64,000 nt of DNA from Pelobates cultripes (GCA_933207985.1 OW240913.1:274775346-274839345); one strand, 5' to 3'; shown: positions 9,850 through 19,880, counted from the stretch's first letter. A program made the numbers and translations. Notes: generated by a model from the letters alone, not told the origin.

Positions 9850-11625
9850 TATACGATAAATTTTTGTGGTCAGTCAAGATAGTAACTGGGAGGACAGTGC
9901 CCTCTAACAAATGTCTCCATTCCTTTAATGCCATAATGATAGCTAAAAGTTCTCTATCACCAATGTCATATCTCCTTTCAGTGTGTGATAATTTCTTGGA
10001 AAAAAAACCGCAAGGGTGCAGCGGCTTATCTAAACTTTGTCTTTGGGACAACACTGCGCCTATCCCTGTTTCAGACGCATCAACTTCAAGTAAAAAGGGT
10101 AGAGAGGTATCAGGATGAACTAATACAGGTGCTGAGGCAAAAGACTGTTTGAGCGTTTCGAAAGCAGATAAAGCCTCAGTAGACCAGGTTTTGGTATCGG
10201 CTCCTTGTTTGGTCATATTAGTGATAGGAGCGATAACAGAGGAGTACCCTTTAATAAAACGTCTGTAATAATTAGAAAATCCAAGAAATCTTTGTATGGC
10301 TTTGAGTCCCTTAGGTAAAGGCCAATCTAAAATCGATTTTAGTTTGGTCGGGTCCATCATAAACCCGTCTTTGGAAATTACGTAACCTAAGAAAGTTACC
10401 TGAGACTGGTCAAAGCTACATTTTTCCAATTTACAATACAATCCATGTTGTAAAAGTTTCTGTAATACCTTTCTGACTTGTCTATGATGTGAATTAATGT
10501 CTCTAGAATGGATTAGTATATCATCCAAATATACAATTACACATTCATGTTGGAATTCTCTAAGAACTTCATTGATCAAGTCTTGGAAGACGGCCGGGGC
10601 GTTACAAAGCCCAAACGGCATTACGGTATACTCATAATGCCCGTAACGGGTATTAAATGCTGTCATCCATTCATCTCCTTGTTTAATTCGCACCAAGTTA
10701 TATGCTCCTCTCAAGTCAAGTTTGGTAAAAATACTCGAGCCCTTTAGTCTGTCAAAGAGTTCAGTAATCAAAGGAATAGGGTAAGCATTCCTGATAGTAA
10801 TTTTGTTCAATCCCCGATAGTCTATACAAGGACGTAAGGTACCGTCTTTCTTTTCTACAAAAAAGAAACCCGCCCCCGCCGGAGAAGAAGACTTTCTAAT
10901 AAATCCTTTGTCTAAATTCTCCTTGATGTATTCCTCTAAAACTAAGTTTTCCTTGGTGGATAGAGGGTATACCGTACCCCTGGGAGGCATAGTACCAGGG
11001 AAAAGTTTAATAGAACAGTCATAAGACCGGTGGGGAGGTAAAGTATCCGCCTTACCCTTGTCAAATACAGATTTGAGGTCTAGATATTGTAATGGTATCT
11101 GAACGTCTGTGGATTGGGAAGTGTTAGCATAAGAGTTTACGGGGCAAACAGAAGTAACTCCCTGCAGACATTCTTTCCTACAACCCATACCCCAAGAAAC
11201 GATTTCTCCACCCTCCCAGTCAATCTGAGGGTTGTGTCTCTTGAGCCAAGAATATCCTAGTACCACTGGGACTGCCGGGGAGGAAATTAACAGAAGGGAA
11301 ATCAACTCCTCGTGGAAAATACCAACAGTAAGCTTAACGGGTTCGGTCTCATGGAATATTACTGGTTCAGATAAAGGTCTACCATCTATGGCCTCAACGG
11401 CCAAGGGTGTATCTCTCAATTGGAATGGGATACAATGCTTATTAGCGAAAGTTTGGTCTATAAAGCTTTCTGCTGCTCCAGAATCTAATAATGCCATCGT
11501 AGAAATAAACCCCTTTTCCCAAGCTAGAGAGACAGGAATCAGAAGCCTATGGTCTTTTTTATTATGCATAGAGGACAGTAATGAAACACCCAAGGCCCGT
11601 CCTCTAAGGGAACTTAGGTGCGAGC
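9850..11625 (-). pseudogene. pol: Pol, part 1: protease, reverse transcriptase, RNase H (frameshifted at end)
   Basis: Entered by -1 frameshift from gag. Numbered from the TTG at 11593, the aspartic protease has LLDSGA (Asp37), the RT has FTKLDLRGAYN near 288 and the catalytic YLDD near 355, and RNase H begins at EVDAS near 503 and includes RELLAI and TDHKNL. These supply polyprotein processing and cDNA synthesis. RNase H is interrupted about 9848-9850, where one base is missing next to a four-base homopolymer; the original frame then runs into stop at 9614. All recognisable catalytic motifs upstream of the break are present. The remainder of pol continues in the adjacent frame. Confidence 0.93.
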
Positions 11626-12525
11626 GTTTCCCGGACGATTAGGGCAACTAAGACGTAGGTGACCTCTCTGCCCGCAGTATAAACAGAGACCCTCCCTTCT
11701 TCTGTACTGTCTCTCAGCCTCAGATAAGCGAGTATTACCTATTTGCATAGGTTCTGGTGGAGTAGGATTATAGGAGTCAGGGTTCTGAAATGAGGGAGCG
11801 AGTCTTACAGGAAGTCTAGTAACTCTTTCCCGAGTGTTCTGCCTCTGTCTCATGCGTTCATCTATTCTGGAAATGAAGGATACTAAATCCTCTAAATTTT
11901 CCGGAAGTTCTCTTGTGGCAATTTCATCTAGAATTTCATCAGACAACCCATTCAAGAATACATCCATAAAAGCTTGTTCGTTCCATTTCACTTCTGCTGC
12001 CAATGATCTAAACTCTAGAGCATATTCTACAAGGGTCCTATTCTGTTGTTTAAGGCGTAACAGGGATCTGGCCGCATTAATCTTCCTTCCTGGGGGGTCA
12101 AAGGTTCTTCTAAAAGCCGTGACAAAAGCAGTGTAGTTGTAGACTAAAGGATTGTCATTCTCCCAAAGGGGATTGGCCCATCTAAGTGCTTTATCTATTA
12201 GCAGGGTTATAATAAAGCCTACTTTAGCCCTGTCAGTGGGGTAAGCCCGGGGTTGAAGTTCGAAATGTATGCTTATCTGGTTTAAAAAACCACGACAAGC
12301 ATCAGGCGAACCCCCATATCGTAACAGTGAAGTGACATGGGAAGATGCGCCTACAGTGGCTACTTCCAAACCAGTACTTAGCGAGTGGCTAGCAGTGGAA
12401 CGTATTTCTTCAGACTGGGTGCTGGAGCGTGTTAACAAAGTTTGTAATGCTAAAGCCATTTGGTCCATTCTATGGTCCATGGCCTCAAATCTGGGGTCAG
12501 GAGGACTAGCACCTGCAGGATCCAT
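11614..12525 (-). CDS. gag: Gag polyprotein of the Gypsy element
   Basis: A 303-residue intact frame. I start it at the ATG at 12523-12525, just inside the priming site; the same frame runs open into the LTR, but those upstream codons would be LTR-derived. The middle (about residues 75-225) has the helical retrotransposon Gag capsid pattern, with ALRWANPLWE, FVTAFRRTF, FRSLAAEVKW and FLNGLSDEIL. The C-terminus holds one CCHC zinc knuckle, CLYCGQRGHLRLSC, for RNA binding. Gag forms the particle that packages the element RNA. The frame ends TAA at 11614-11616, ten codons... i.e. a few codons past a slippery heptamer at 11626-11632, so pol is reached by -1 slippage. Closest known relatives are sushi-type Gag proteins, the lineage that gave rise to PEG10/RTL genes in mammals. 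No disabling lesion is visible. Confidence 0.93.
   Translation of the reverse strand: MDPAGASPPDPRFEAMDHRMDQMALALQTLLTRSSTQSEEIRSTASHSLSTGLEVATVGASSHVTSLLRYGGSPDACRGFLNQISIHFELQPRAYPTDRAKVGFIITLLIDKALRWANPLWENDNPLVYNYTAFVTAFRRTFDPPGRKINAARSLLRLKQQNRTLVEYALEFRSLAAEVKWNEQAFMDVFLNGLSDEILDEIATRELPENLEDLVSFISRIDERMRQRQNTRERVTRLPVRLAPSFQNPDSYNPTPPEPMQIGNTRLSEAERQYRRREGLCLYCGQRGHLRLSCPNRPGNART
11626..11632 (-). promoter_or_regulatory. -1 ribosomal frameshift site GGGAAAC
   Basis: Minus-strand heptamer G GGA AAC in exact X XXY YYZ phase with the gag frame, four codons before the gag stop. Slipping back one base enters a frame that stays open into pol. The same heptamer serves mammalian PEG10, a domesticated sushi-type element. 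Seven bases downstream, CCTAAG and CTTAGAGG could form a small stem as a stimulator, though a weak one. Confidence 0.85.
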
Positions 12526-12528
12526 CTG

Positions 12529-12540
12529 GCCCTGTCGTAA
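12529..12540 (-). promoter_or_regulatory. Primer-binding site (self-priming type)
   Basis: Immediately inside the 5' LTR, the minus strand reads TTACGACAGGGC. It lacks the TGG start expected of a tRNA-primed site but is complementary over 10 Watson-Crick bases to an LTR segment located where the RNA should begin. Confidence 0.7.
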
Positions 12541-12802
12541 TGTCAGGATACTGACAGGGATCCAATACGCAGAGTGCGGACAGAAGGAGGTACGTATACC
12601 GGACCTTAGAATGGCCGGACTAACGTAGGGACAAAGCAAGAATAGTCAAAAGGTAAGCCGAGGTCGAGGGAGCCGGAGGACAGGTAAGCGAGATACAAGC
12701 CGAGTCAAAGGAGAGGAGAGGACAACAGGACAAAAGACAAGCAAGGGTCAAAACCGGAAACACAAGATAAAGAACGCGCTGAGTGACTAGCAAGCTAGAA
12801 CC

Positions 12803-12812
12803 ACGACAGGGC
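12803..12812 (-). promoter_or_regulatory. Predicted RNA 5' end / self-primer
   Basis: Minus-strand GCCCTGTCGT, exactly complementary to ACGACAGGGC at 12529-12538. In Tf1/sushi elements the first bases of the RNA fold back on the priming site and prime reverse transcription in place of a tRNA. Two further G-U pairs would extend the duplex to the LTR edge. The start site is inferred from the pairing and TATA spacing. Confidence 0.7.
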
Positions 12813-12835
12813 AATGAGCAGTAGTAAAGGTTTCC

Positions 12836-12843
12836 TTTAAATA
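12836..12843 (-). promoter_or_regulatory. LTR TATA box
   Basis: Minus-strand TATTTAAA whose first T lies 31 bp upstream of 12812. That base is also where the LTR complementarity to the internal priming site begins, so two independent signals agree on the RNA start. Confidence 0.7.
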
Positions 12844-13138
12844 CCCTGTTACCTAAATAGAGACCACGCCCCCAAAAGGTCCGGAATAGCGGTTCCCGGC
12901 ACTTTATGTAAATGCCGACGTCATGACGTCGACGCTAGCCGTCGCGTCATAAAAGGGGGAGGAGCTAGCGCGGCCGGCGCGAAAACGGCCGGAATATGCC
13001 GAAATGCTAGGGGCAGGGAGCCCCTAAACAGAGAGGATGTCTTCCCTGGATTCAGCACCAACAGGTACCCTGACAATGATGTATTCAATGCACATGTGAG
13101 GGATTTATAGTAAAATGAACCTGCCTATCAAGTTTGCT

Positions 13139-13544
13139 TTAAAGGGTTACTCCAAGCATCATAACCACTACAGATTACTGAAATGGTTATGATGTGAGGA
13201 GTACCCTGGCTCCGCAAACAATTAGCAATGTTCTGCCCCCTTACCTATGTCCTCGATGAGCTCCAAGGCTATTTTCTGCACTTGTGGAGGACCTAAGGCT
13301 TCTGTAGAGCTACACCACGATCTACTCCACCAGAGCTGACCATTCTTGATGAGTAGCAGACCATACAAGAAACTTTACACAGAATTGACATTAGCCAGCT
13401 TATTGCGGATTGAATAATGACGTCCCAATGACACTGTGCTAGAAGTGGAGTTACACCGGCGCCAAAGGGGTTATACTCAGTATGCACAGTGACTCTAAGC
13501 ATCAATTCATTGAAGTTGTCATGGTGCTTTGAGTAACTCTTTAA
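13139..13544. mobile_element. TTAA MITE family C (406 bp)
   Basis: Starts TTAAAGGGTTACTCCAAGCA and ends TGCTTTGAGTAACTCTTTAA. The inverted termini agree over about 20 bp with a few mismatches (CATCATAACCACT against GTTGTCATGGTGC). No transposase. Confidence 0.75.
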
Positions 13545-15744
13545 GAAAATATTTTTAGTCAGACCTGCTTTTGTGCTGAGCGTGAAGCATGGAAGGTCAC
13601 ATAGACTAACTTTCAGTTTTCAAACATTGTCCGACCCAAGGTACATGTATATTGCTGAAGGATCTTGTCATATAGTAATGGAAGGGATGAGTTTCTCATT
13701 TTTTACATATACTTTATTTTAAAAAAATCTATTTCCTTTCAAAAGTCAAAGGTTTATTATATAAAAAACTATTTTGAGTTGATTGTTGTTCTTTAAGTTG
13801 TGTTAGTACCTGGAGTGTCCTTTAATATGGCAAATGACAGTAATGAAAGACGTTACTAGATGGGCTGCAAACTCCCAACAGCCCTTATTTCAGTGGCAAA
13901 GTCCCAATTTCAGGGTCCCATGTTTGTTCTCAACTGTCCCCAAGTAGAGTCATCATTAGATGTGATTGTGCTATATTCAGGGCACTAAGACCCTGCAGAG
14001 AGCATTGTTTCAGCACTCTCCTCCTGCTTGATTACAATTCAGGAATATTCAGGGATATACATTTTAATTAGTGGGGCAATAGCTTCTTGGTCCAAGGAGA
14101 TATCTGACTGCGATTCTGGGGTCAAAGTGGAATTTTTTCCTAGTTTGTTGCAAAATTGGAAGTGCTTCAAACTGTGTTTTTTGCCTTCTTTTGGATCAAC
14201 AGCAATAACAGATGTGAGAAAGGCTAAACTTAATGGACATATGTCTTTTATCAGCTATGTATGTAACTGTGTAAAATTTACCTGCCCATTTTTTGGGAGG
14301 AGCCAGGGACAAGATTAGCATTACTGGAGGGTATGAAAACATAAGCATCCCATATATCACAATCCTCCCATGATATATTTCATAGGCATGCATTTGTCTC
14401 ACAATTTATACTGTTCTTTTTGAACTGAGCTTGTAAATCCCTGGAGATTAAATGCAATTTATTCCACTCTATGTAACATTTATATTATCTAATAGTTTCA
14501 GGAAATGAGTGGCCATTTCTAACGGATGGAAAATATTGTGCTGTTTAAAATATTACATGCACGAGGTTAATCCTCCAATCAGCATTACCAGCAAGTAGCA
14601 TATTGATAGCCGCACATCTATCTCCATTCCTGGAATGAAGCTCTGAAGAATGCATGACAATGTCAAATCCCTGTTTCTCTCCCAGTGATCCCCTTATAAG
14701 GGATTGGTAAATCCATCCTGTATATCCTCTGAAGACAATTAGTTCTTCGTTCACAGCACTAAGCTGAATGATGCATACACATTTCAATATTCCTATTCAA
14801 TCAGGTTTGTTTCCTATGTTATTTAAAACAACAAAAAATATTTCATCTGAAAGGTACAATCAGCTATTCTAATTTTTTTGGGGGGAGATACTGATTATTT
14901 AAAGTTCAGCATTTAATCTATAGAAAACAAGTAGGTTTGTCACTAAGGGAATTATCATCATTATTATTATTTAAATAGTGCTGACATACTTCGTTTTTCA
15001 GTTGGAATGTCAGCATCTAGAACTATTAGATCGTCCATGTGAGTGCAATATTAGTGTTCCATCCCTTAGGAGATATAACTGAAATAGATTTATATTTAAT
15101 ACGGGGTAGCGTGTAACCAATTATGTATTTAAGTTTTAGGTTGCCAAAGGCCCAGTGTAGTTGATGCAGTCCACCACCATTAGCCCTGCATACCAGATCA
15201 ACCTCTCACACGCACATCCCTGACATAGCTGTGTTCAAAATTAGCTTGTGTGATAAGAAGAACAGCAGCTGGGGACTGCATTATCACAAACAATTATTAA
15301 AATAAAAACTTGGAACCCCGAGCAGAGTGTCCCTTTAAATTATAATTTGCATAATCAATCATAATTTCATTTTTTTTTTTTTAAATACCTGCAGCTTGCT
15401 TTTTGTTTTTGACTAAATTTAGACTAGGCCTGAAGGCTAAATGTCCGAGTTGAGTAGATCCAGAAATGTGACACGAACACAGCAATGACAGTCACACATA
15501 GTGCAGCTGACATTCTCCATGTGCAGATATCTTGTTACCCTTCCCAGGCTGAGATGAGAGGTTCTTTGATTCCGAGACATACTATGCACACAAGCTCAAT
15601 CTGCACATAAAAGCATGTGCCTTGTGTGGAAATCTTTTTTTTCTCAGTGTGTAAAAAGTACATGGCCAATCGTTCCAAATACCATTATTATCTTGAAATG
15701 TGAAATCGATGTTTCTGACTCTGCAAATAATGCAGAATATTTCA
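13545..15744. other. No recognised gene; scattered repeat traces
   Basis: Mostly unremarkable. Short TTAA-MITE-like ends occur at about 13805-13826 (CCTGGAGTGTCCTTTAA) and 15300-15340 (GAGTGTCCCTTTAA). ORFs at 14028-14318 and 14545-14787 carry no recognisable domain. Confidence 0.5.
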
Positions 15745-16229
15745 TTGTTACATAGTTACATAGGTGAAAAGAGACATGCATCCATAAAGTTCAGCCTTTC
15801 TCATATCTCAAAAACTAGGAAAACATTCCTTCTTGACCCCTTAATGGCGGTCAGATCTCTTGTTGGATAAAGAAGCTAGTTTGTATTGGCCCTGAATATA
15901 TTTTTATAATGTTATCTTATCCCCTCCGAAGTGCCATTTTTCTAAACTAAACAGATTACATTTGTTAACCGCTCTTCATAACTAAAATGTTCCATTCCTT
16001 TTTTTACTTTTCCAGCCTGCCTCTTCTCTTTATCTAGTGACATAATATCCTTCTTTGGAACAGGTGCCCAAAATTGCACAGCATATTAAAAGTGTGGTCT
16101 TACCAGTGATTTATAAAGAGGCAAAAATGAATTTTCAACCCGACAATGAATGCCCCTTTTTATACATGACAATACCTTACAGGCCTGATTGACATTGCAC
16201 ATTGTTGCTTAGTTTGTTCTCTATAGCAA

Positions 16230-16427
16230 TTACCATTTAGAGTGTAAGTTGCTTGTGCATTCTTCACCATAAAATGCATAACTTTGCATTTTTTCTACAT
16301 TAAATTTAATCTGCCATTTAAGTGTCCAGTCCCCCAATCTATCTAAATCCTTCTTCAGCAAAGTAATATGCTGCTCACATTGTATTAATTTTTGTGTAAT
16401 CTGCAAACACTGAAACATGACTTCCAA
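16230..16427 (-). pseudogene. LINE reverse transcriptase thumb-region fragment
   Basis: The frame contains LLKKDLDRLGDWTLKWQIKF followed by NVEKMQ, the conserved segment after the RT palm in CR1/L2-type LINEs (L..DLDRL..W...W.M.FN..KC). It is the longest intact coding piece of the LINE at 15745-20710. Confidence 0.75.
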
Positions 16428-17221
16428 TGCCTATTTCAAGATTTCAATACACCTTCATCTATACTTCTACTTACTTCATCACAGATTGCTAATAAGCTAG
16501 TATGATATGACCTATGTTTCATAAAACCATTCAGAGTTTTGCTAATACAATGTTCTTCCCAGTGAATTCCTAAAAATGATACCTTAATAACCTTTCAAAT
16601 ACTTTCCCAGCCACAGAAGTTAAGCTCATAAGTAGAGTTGAGCGGACACCTGGATGTTCGGGTTCGCCAGGTTCGGCTGAACTTCGGCAAAAAGTTCGAG
16701 TTCGGGACTCGAACTTGACCCGAACTTGACCCCGAACCCGAACCCCATTGAAGTCAATGAGGATCCGAACTTTTGGGCACTGAAATGGCTCTAAAAAAGT
16801 CCTGGAAAGGGCTAGAGGGCCTACCGTCCTCCCCCCCGGCCCCCATCCCTAAGCGGCGGGTGAGGGCCCTAAATGAGAATAAGGGGGGGACCTACTGTCC
16901 TCCCCCCCGACCCCCATCCCTGAGCAGCGGGTGGGGGCCCTAAATGAGAATAAGGGGGAGACCTACTGTCCTCCCCCCCGGCACCCACCCCTGAGCGGCA
17001 GGTGGGGGCCCTAAATAAGGATAAAGGGGGGACCTACTGTCCTCCCCCCGGCCCCCACCCTTGCACGGTGGGTGGGGGCCCTAAATAAGAATTTGGGGGG
17101 GACCTACTGTCCTCCCCCCAGCCCCCACCCCTGAGCGGCAGGTGGGGGTCCTAAATAAGGATAAAGGGGGGACCTAATGCCCTCCCCCCGGGGCCCACCA
17201 ATGCGCAAAATTCCAAAGAAC

Positions 17222-17372
17222 TTTCCCACGCTGTGTAAAATGACACAGAGCACTCTGATTGGTTAGATTTCAAGCCATCCAAGCAGAGTGTTAGGAGTCA
17301 TTTTACACAGCGTGGGAAAATTCAAAAGAACTTTCCCACGCTGTGTAAAATGACAAAGAGCACTCTGATTGG
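17222..17372. repeat. Alternating-orientation 40-bp repeat
   Basis: Three copies of TTCCCACGCTGTGTAAAATG: plus at 17222, minus at about 17279-17319, plus at 17332. Adjacent copies can pair into long hairpins. Confidence 0.85.
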
Positions 17373-17407
17373 CTTAAACCAACCAATCAGAGTTTTCTTA
17401 GCCTAAT

Positions 17408-17450
17408 TGCAGGGCAGGGCAAGGCTTTATAAGCCTTTCCCTGCCCTGCA
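17408..17450. repeat. 19-bp-stem hairpin
   Basis: GCAGGGCAGGGCAAGGCTT pairs with AAGCCTTTCCCTGCCCTGC, one mismatch, around a TATA loop. It lies at the centre of hAT-like element 1. Confidence 0.9.
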
Positions 17451-18211
17451 GAGCTCAGTCTGCGCAGAGCCCTCCATGGGTGAAGATGGATTATTTTTTA
17501 AAGCGTCAGGTTTTTTTCTTTTTCTTCAGGTTTTTTTTTTGCGCTCTGGTTTTTTATTTTATTTTAAGTTCGACGGGTATGATGGCTTTTTATTTGGCCT
17601 TTTTTGGGGCTGAACAATGAAGATTTTTGAAAAAAGAAGATGTCAAATGGTAAGCTTTTTTTCTTTTTACAGGTTAGTTTTTTTATTCCCCCTCACTATT
17701 TTTAGGGTGAGGGGGGTAGGTAGGGGATAAATTTTATTTGGCTGGGGGGGGGTGACTAGGGGCTTGTGGACCCCTAGTCACCTTGAATGGGGGGGGTAAT
17801 TTTTATTTAGGGCCCCCACCCGCTGCTCAGGGGTGGGGGCCGGGGGGGAGAACAGTAAGTCCTCCCCCTTATCCTTATTTAGGGCCTCCAATCGCCGCGC
17901 AGGGGGGAGGACAGTAGGTCCCCCCCTTATTCTTATTTAGGGCCACCACCCGCCGCGCAGGGGTGGGGCCAGGGGGGAGGACAGAAGGTCCCCCCCTTAC
18001 CCTTATTTAGGGCCCCCACCCGCCGCAGGCTGCTCACTGTTTAGTAGACATGCCCCTACTCGCGGTATAGCGAGTTGGGGCATTCGGGAGATTTTAATCT
18101 CCCTTATGCTATTATGAGGGTCATATTGAGCCCCATAGAGTGAGGGGGGACATGGGGGGCTTAGGAAGTGGTGGGGAGCACTGCTCCCTGCCGCTTCTAT
18201 CTTTACATATT

Positions 18212-18460
18212 ACAAGGAGGGAGCTGCGTGCCGGTAGCTCCCTCCTTGTCATAAACTGAACAAACAAACGAACACTGATATTCAGTGTTTGTTTGTTCGT
18301 CTGAAGTTTCCATTCATTCATTCGTCTTTCTGACGAATGAATGAATAGATGAAATTCCCGTTCGCATGCCCAAGTGTTTAACTGGGCATGTGCGGGAATC
18401 ACACTGCACTATATAGTGTGGGCAGATGAAGTGTCCCACAGGGACTTCATCTACCCACAC
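18212..18460. repeat. Chain of five consecutive hairpins
   Basis: Stems in order: 18212-18249 (ACAAGGAGGGAGCT), 18258-18298 (GAACAAACAAACGAACACTG), 18312-18346 (ATTCATTCATTCGTC, perfect 15 bp, 5-base loop), 18354-18399 (ATTCCCG and CATGCCCA with a small bulge), and 18417-18460 (GTGTGGGCAGATGAAGT). Each is separated by only a few bases. They lie inside hAT-like element 1. Confidence 0.9.
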
Positions 18461-19559
18461 AAAGATGGCGGCGCCCTGAATATAGATCGGGGCAGAAAAT
18501 AAAGTTTCAAAATAGGTAATATGGGGGGCTTAGGGGCATTTAGGGGTGACTAAGGGGTCTGTTAGATGTAGTGGAGTCGGGAGGGGGGGTTAAAAAAAAT
18601 GGGATTCGGGATGACAGTGCTGCTTTAAATCGCCGAACACCGAACTCGAACCCGAACTGTCCGGGTTCTGGTTCGGGGTCAAAAAAATTTAATGTTCATT
18701 ACGTAATGTTCGCTCATTTTACTTATAAGTCTATATTTTCCAGACAAAGATTTTGAACTCTTTGAATATAGTAAGCACATCTGCCTTCCTCCAATGCTCC
18801 GGTACAATTCCTGAAATCAAAGAATCCTAATATATTAAAAACAAAGTTCATTTATTTTCACACTTAACTCCTTGGGTGAATACCATCAGGTAGCTGTAGC
18901 ACCTTGTCTTGAATCATCCAATCACAACTTTTCTAAATGTTTTTGTAGCAATCATTTGTGTACCTCTTGCCATAGGTTCCCTTTAATATATACTTTGGAA
19001 AAAAGTTATTTAAAATTTCTGCCTTTTCAAGGTCTTGATTAACTAACACCTATCTTTGTTTTCAAAGTACCTACACTTTCATTTTTTTTTCACTTTTTTT
19101 AGAATGTTGTACTTAAAAATGTTTTGCTATTACTTTCTCATTTTCTAGTTTATCCCATCTAACCGCATTTTTTGCATGCATTATTGGCTTCCTTATATCT
19201 TATATAGGATGCTTCTGACTTGTCTGATTTAGATGTTTTAAATGCCCTTTTCTAATTTTTTATTTCTTGGTTACCTTCCCTCTAAGTTACATTGGTTTTA
19301 TTTTGTTTATTTTATATTTATCACCGAGTGGTACATACTAGACATATGCAATTCGTTTTGGTCCAAACCTAAATTTGGACATATTTTGGCAATTCGGACA
19401 TTCGGATGCTTACTAATGTCCGAGTTGCCGGAGTGCCGAATTTCGGAAGTGCCGAACCGAATTTTGGAAGTGCCGAATTTTGGAAGTGGCGAGGTGCTTC
19501 GGATTTCTGAAAAGTGGCAACACATGAGAGGGAGGGAAAATTAAGGGAATGATGACAGG

Positions 19560-19735
19560 AATCTAACCCTACCCCTACTCCTAACCCTAGCCCTAACCCT
19601 ACCCCTAGCCCTTACCCCAACCTTCCTCTAACCCTAATCCTAACCCTACCCCTAACCCTACACCTACCCCTAACCCTACCCCCACCTTACCCCTAACCCT
19701 TACCCCAACCATCCTCTAACCCTACCCCTAACCCG
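19560..19735. repeat. Degenerate CCCTAA (telomere-like) array
   Basis: CCCTAACCCTACCCCTAACC-type hexamers with frequent substitutions; the complementary-orientation TTAGGG-type array follows at 19786-19880. Confidence 0.85.
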
Positions 19736-19772
19736 TAATTAACGTGTTACCCAGATGTGAAGCTTTCTTAAT
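19736..19772. repeat. 37-bp duplicate of LINE sequence at 20497-20533
   Basis: TAAT then one mismatch, then 32 identical bases beginning AACGTGTTACCCAGATGTGA, in the same orientation as 20497-20533. The copy sits exactly between the two telomere-like arrays. Confidence 0.95.
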
Positions 19773-19785
19773 AACCCTAACCCTA

Positions 19786-19880
19786 GTAGGATTAGGAGTA
19801 GGGTTAGGGGCAGGGTTAGGAGTAGAGTTAAGGTTAGGTGTTGGTCTGGTGGTAGTGTTAGTGGTTGAGGTAGGGTTAGG
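19786..19880. repeat. Degenerate TTAGGG (telomere-like) array
   Basis: AGGAGTAGGGTTAGGGGCAG and related units, head-to-head with the CCCTAA array. Confidence 0.85.

Larger units (their letters stand above)
7729..13075 (-). mobile_element. Complete Ty3/Gypsy chromodomain LTR retrotransposon
   Basis: A 5347-bp insertion on the minus strand, flanked by a perfect 5-bp duplication ATGAT (7724-7728 and 13076-13080). Order along the minus strand is 5' LTR, self-priming site, gag, -1 frameshift site, protease, RT, RNase H, integrase, GPY/F, chromodomain, polypurine tract, 3' LTR. The domain order, chromodomain and priming arrangement match the Tf1/sushi group of chromoviruses. The two 535-bp LTRs differ at four positions by my hand alignment, so the insertion is recent. 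Pol has two frameshifts, making this copy non-autonomous as sequenced. Confidence 0.96.
12541..13075 (-). repeat. 5' LTR of the Gypsy element
   Basis: 535 bp, TG...CA bounded. Read on the minus strand, it contains a TATTTAAA box (12836-12843) 31 bp before a predicted RNA start at 12812, giving U3 of about 263 bp and R plus U5 of about 272 bp. It differs from the 3' LTR at 12685, 12690, 12905 and 12909. Confidence 0.95.
16633..18721. mobile_element. hAT-like non-autonomous element 1 with nested hairpins
   Basis: A 2089-bp insert in LINE sequence. Flanks are CTCATAAG (16625-16632) and CTTATAAG (18722-18729), a 7/8-matching 8-bp duplication. Ends are TAGAGTTGAGCGGACA and, reverse-complemented, TAAAATGAGCGAACA. 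The outer parts are GTTCGGGTTCG / CGAACCCGAAC rich on both sides. Inside lie six direct copies of a roughly 70-bp unit (16800-17200; ACCTACTGTCCTCCCCC core) and three inverted copies (17805-18025). No transposase is recognisable; the ORF at 17407-17613 is not a known protein. Confidence 0.8.

Noticed and set aside
19560..19880. True internal telomere or chromosome-fusion scar
   Set aside because: The arrays are degenerate, head-to-head, and enclosed in an element with an 8-bp duplication, so transposition explains them better.
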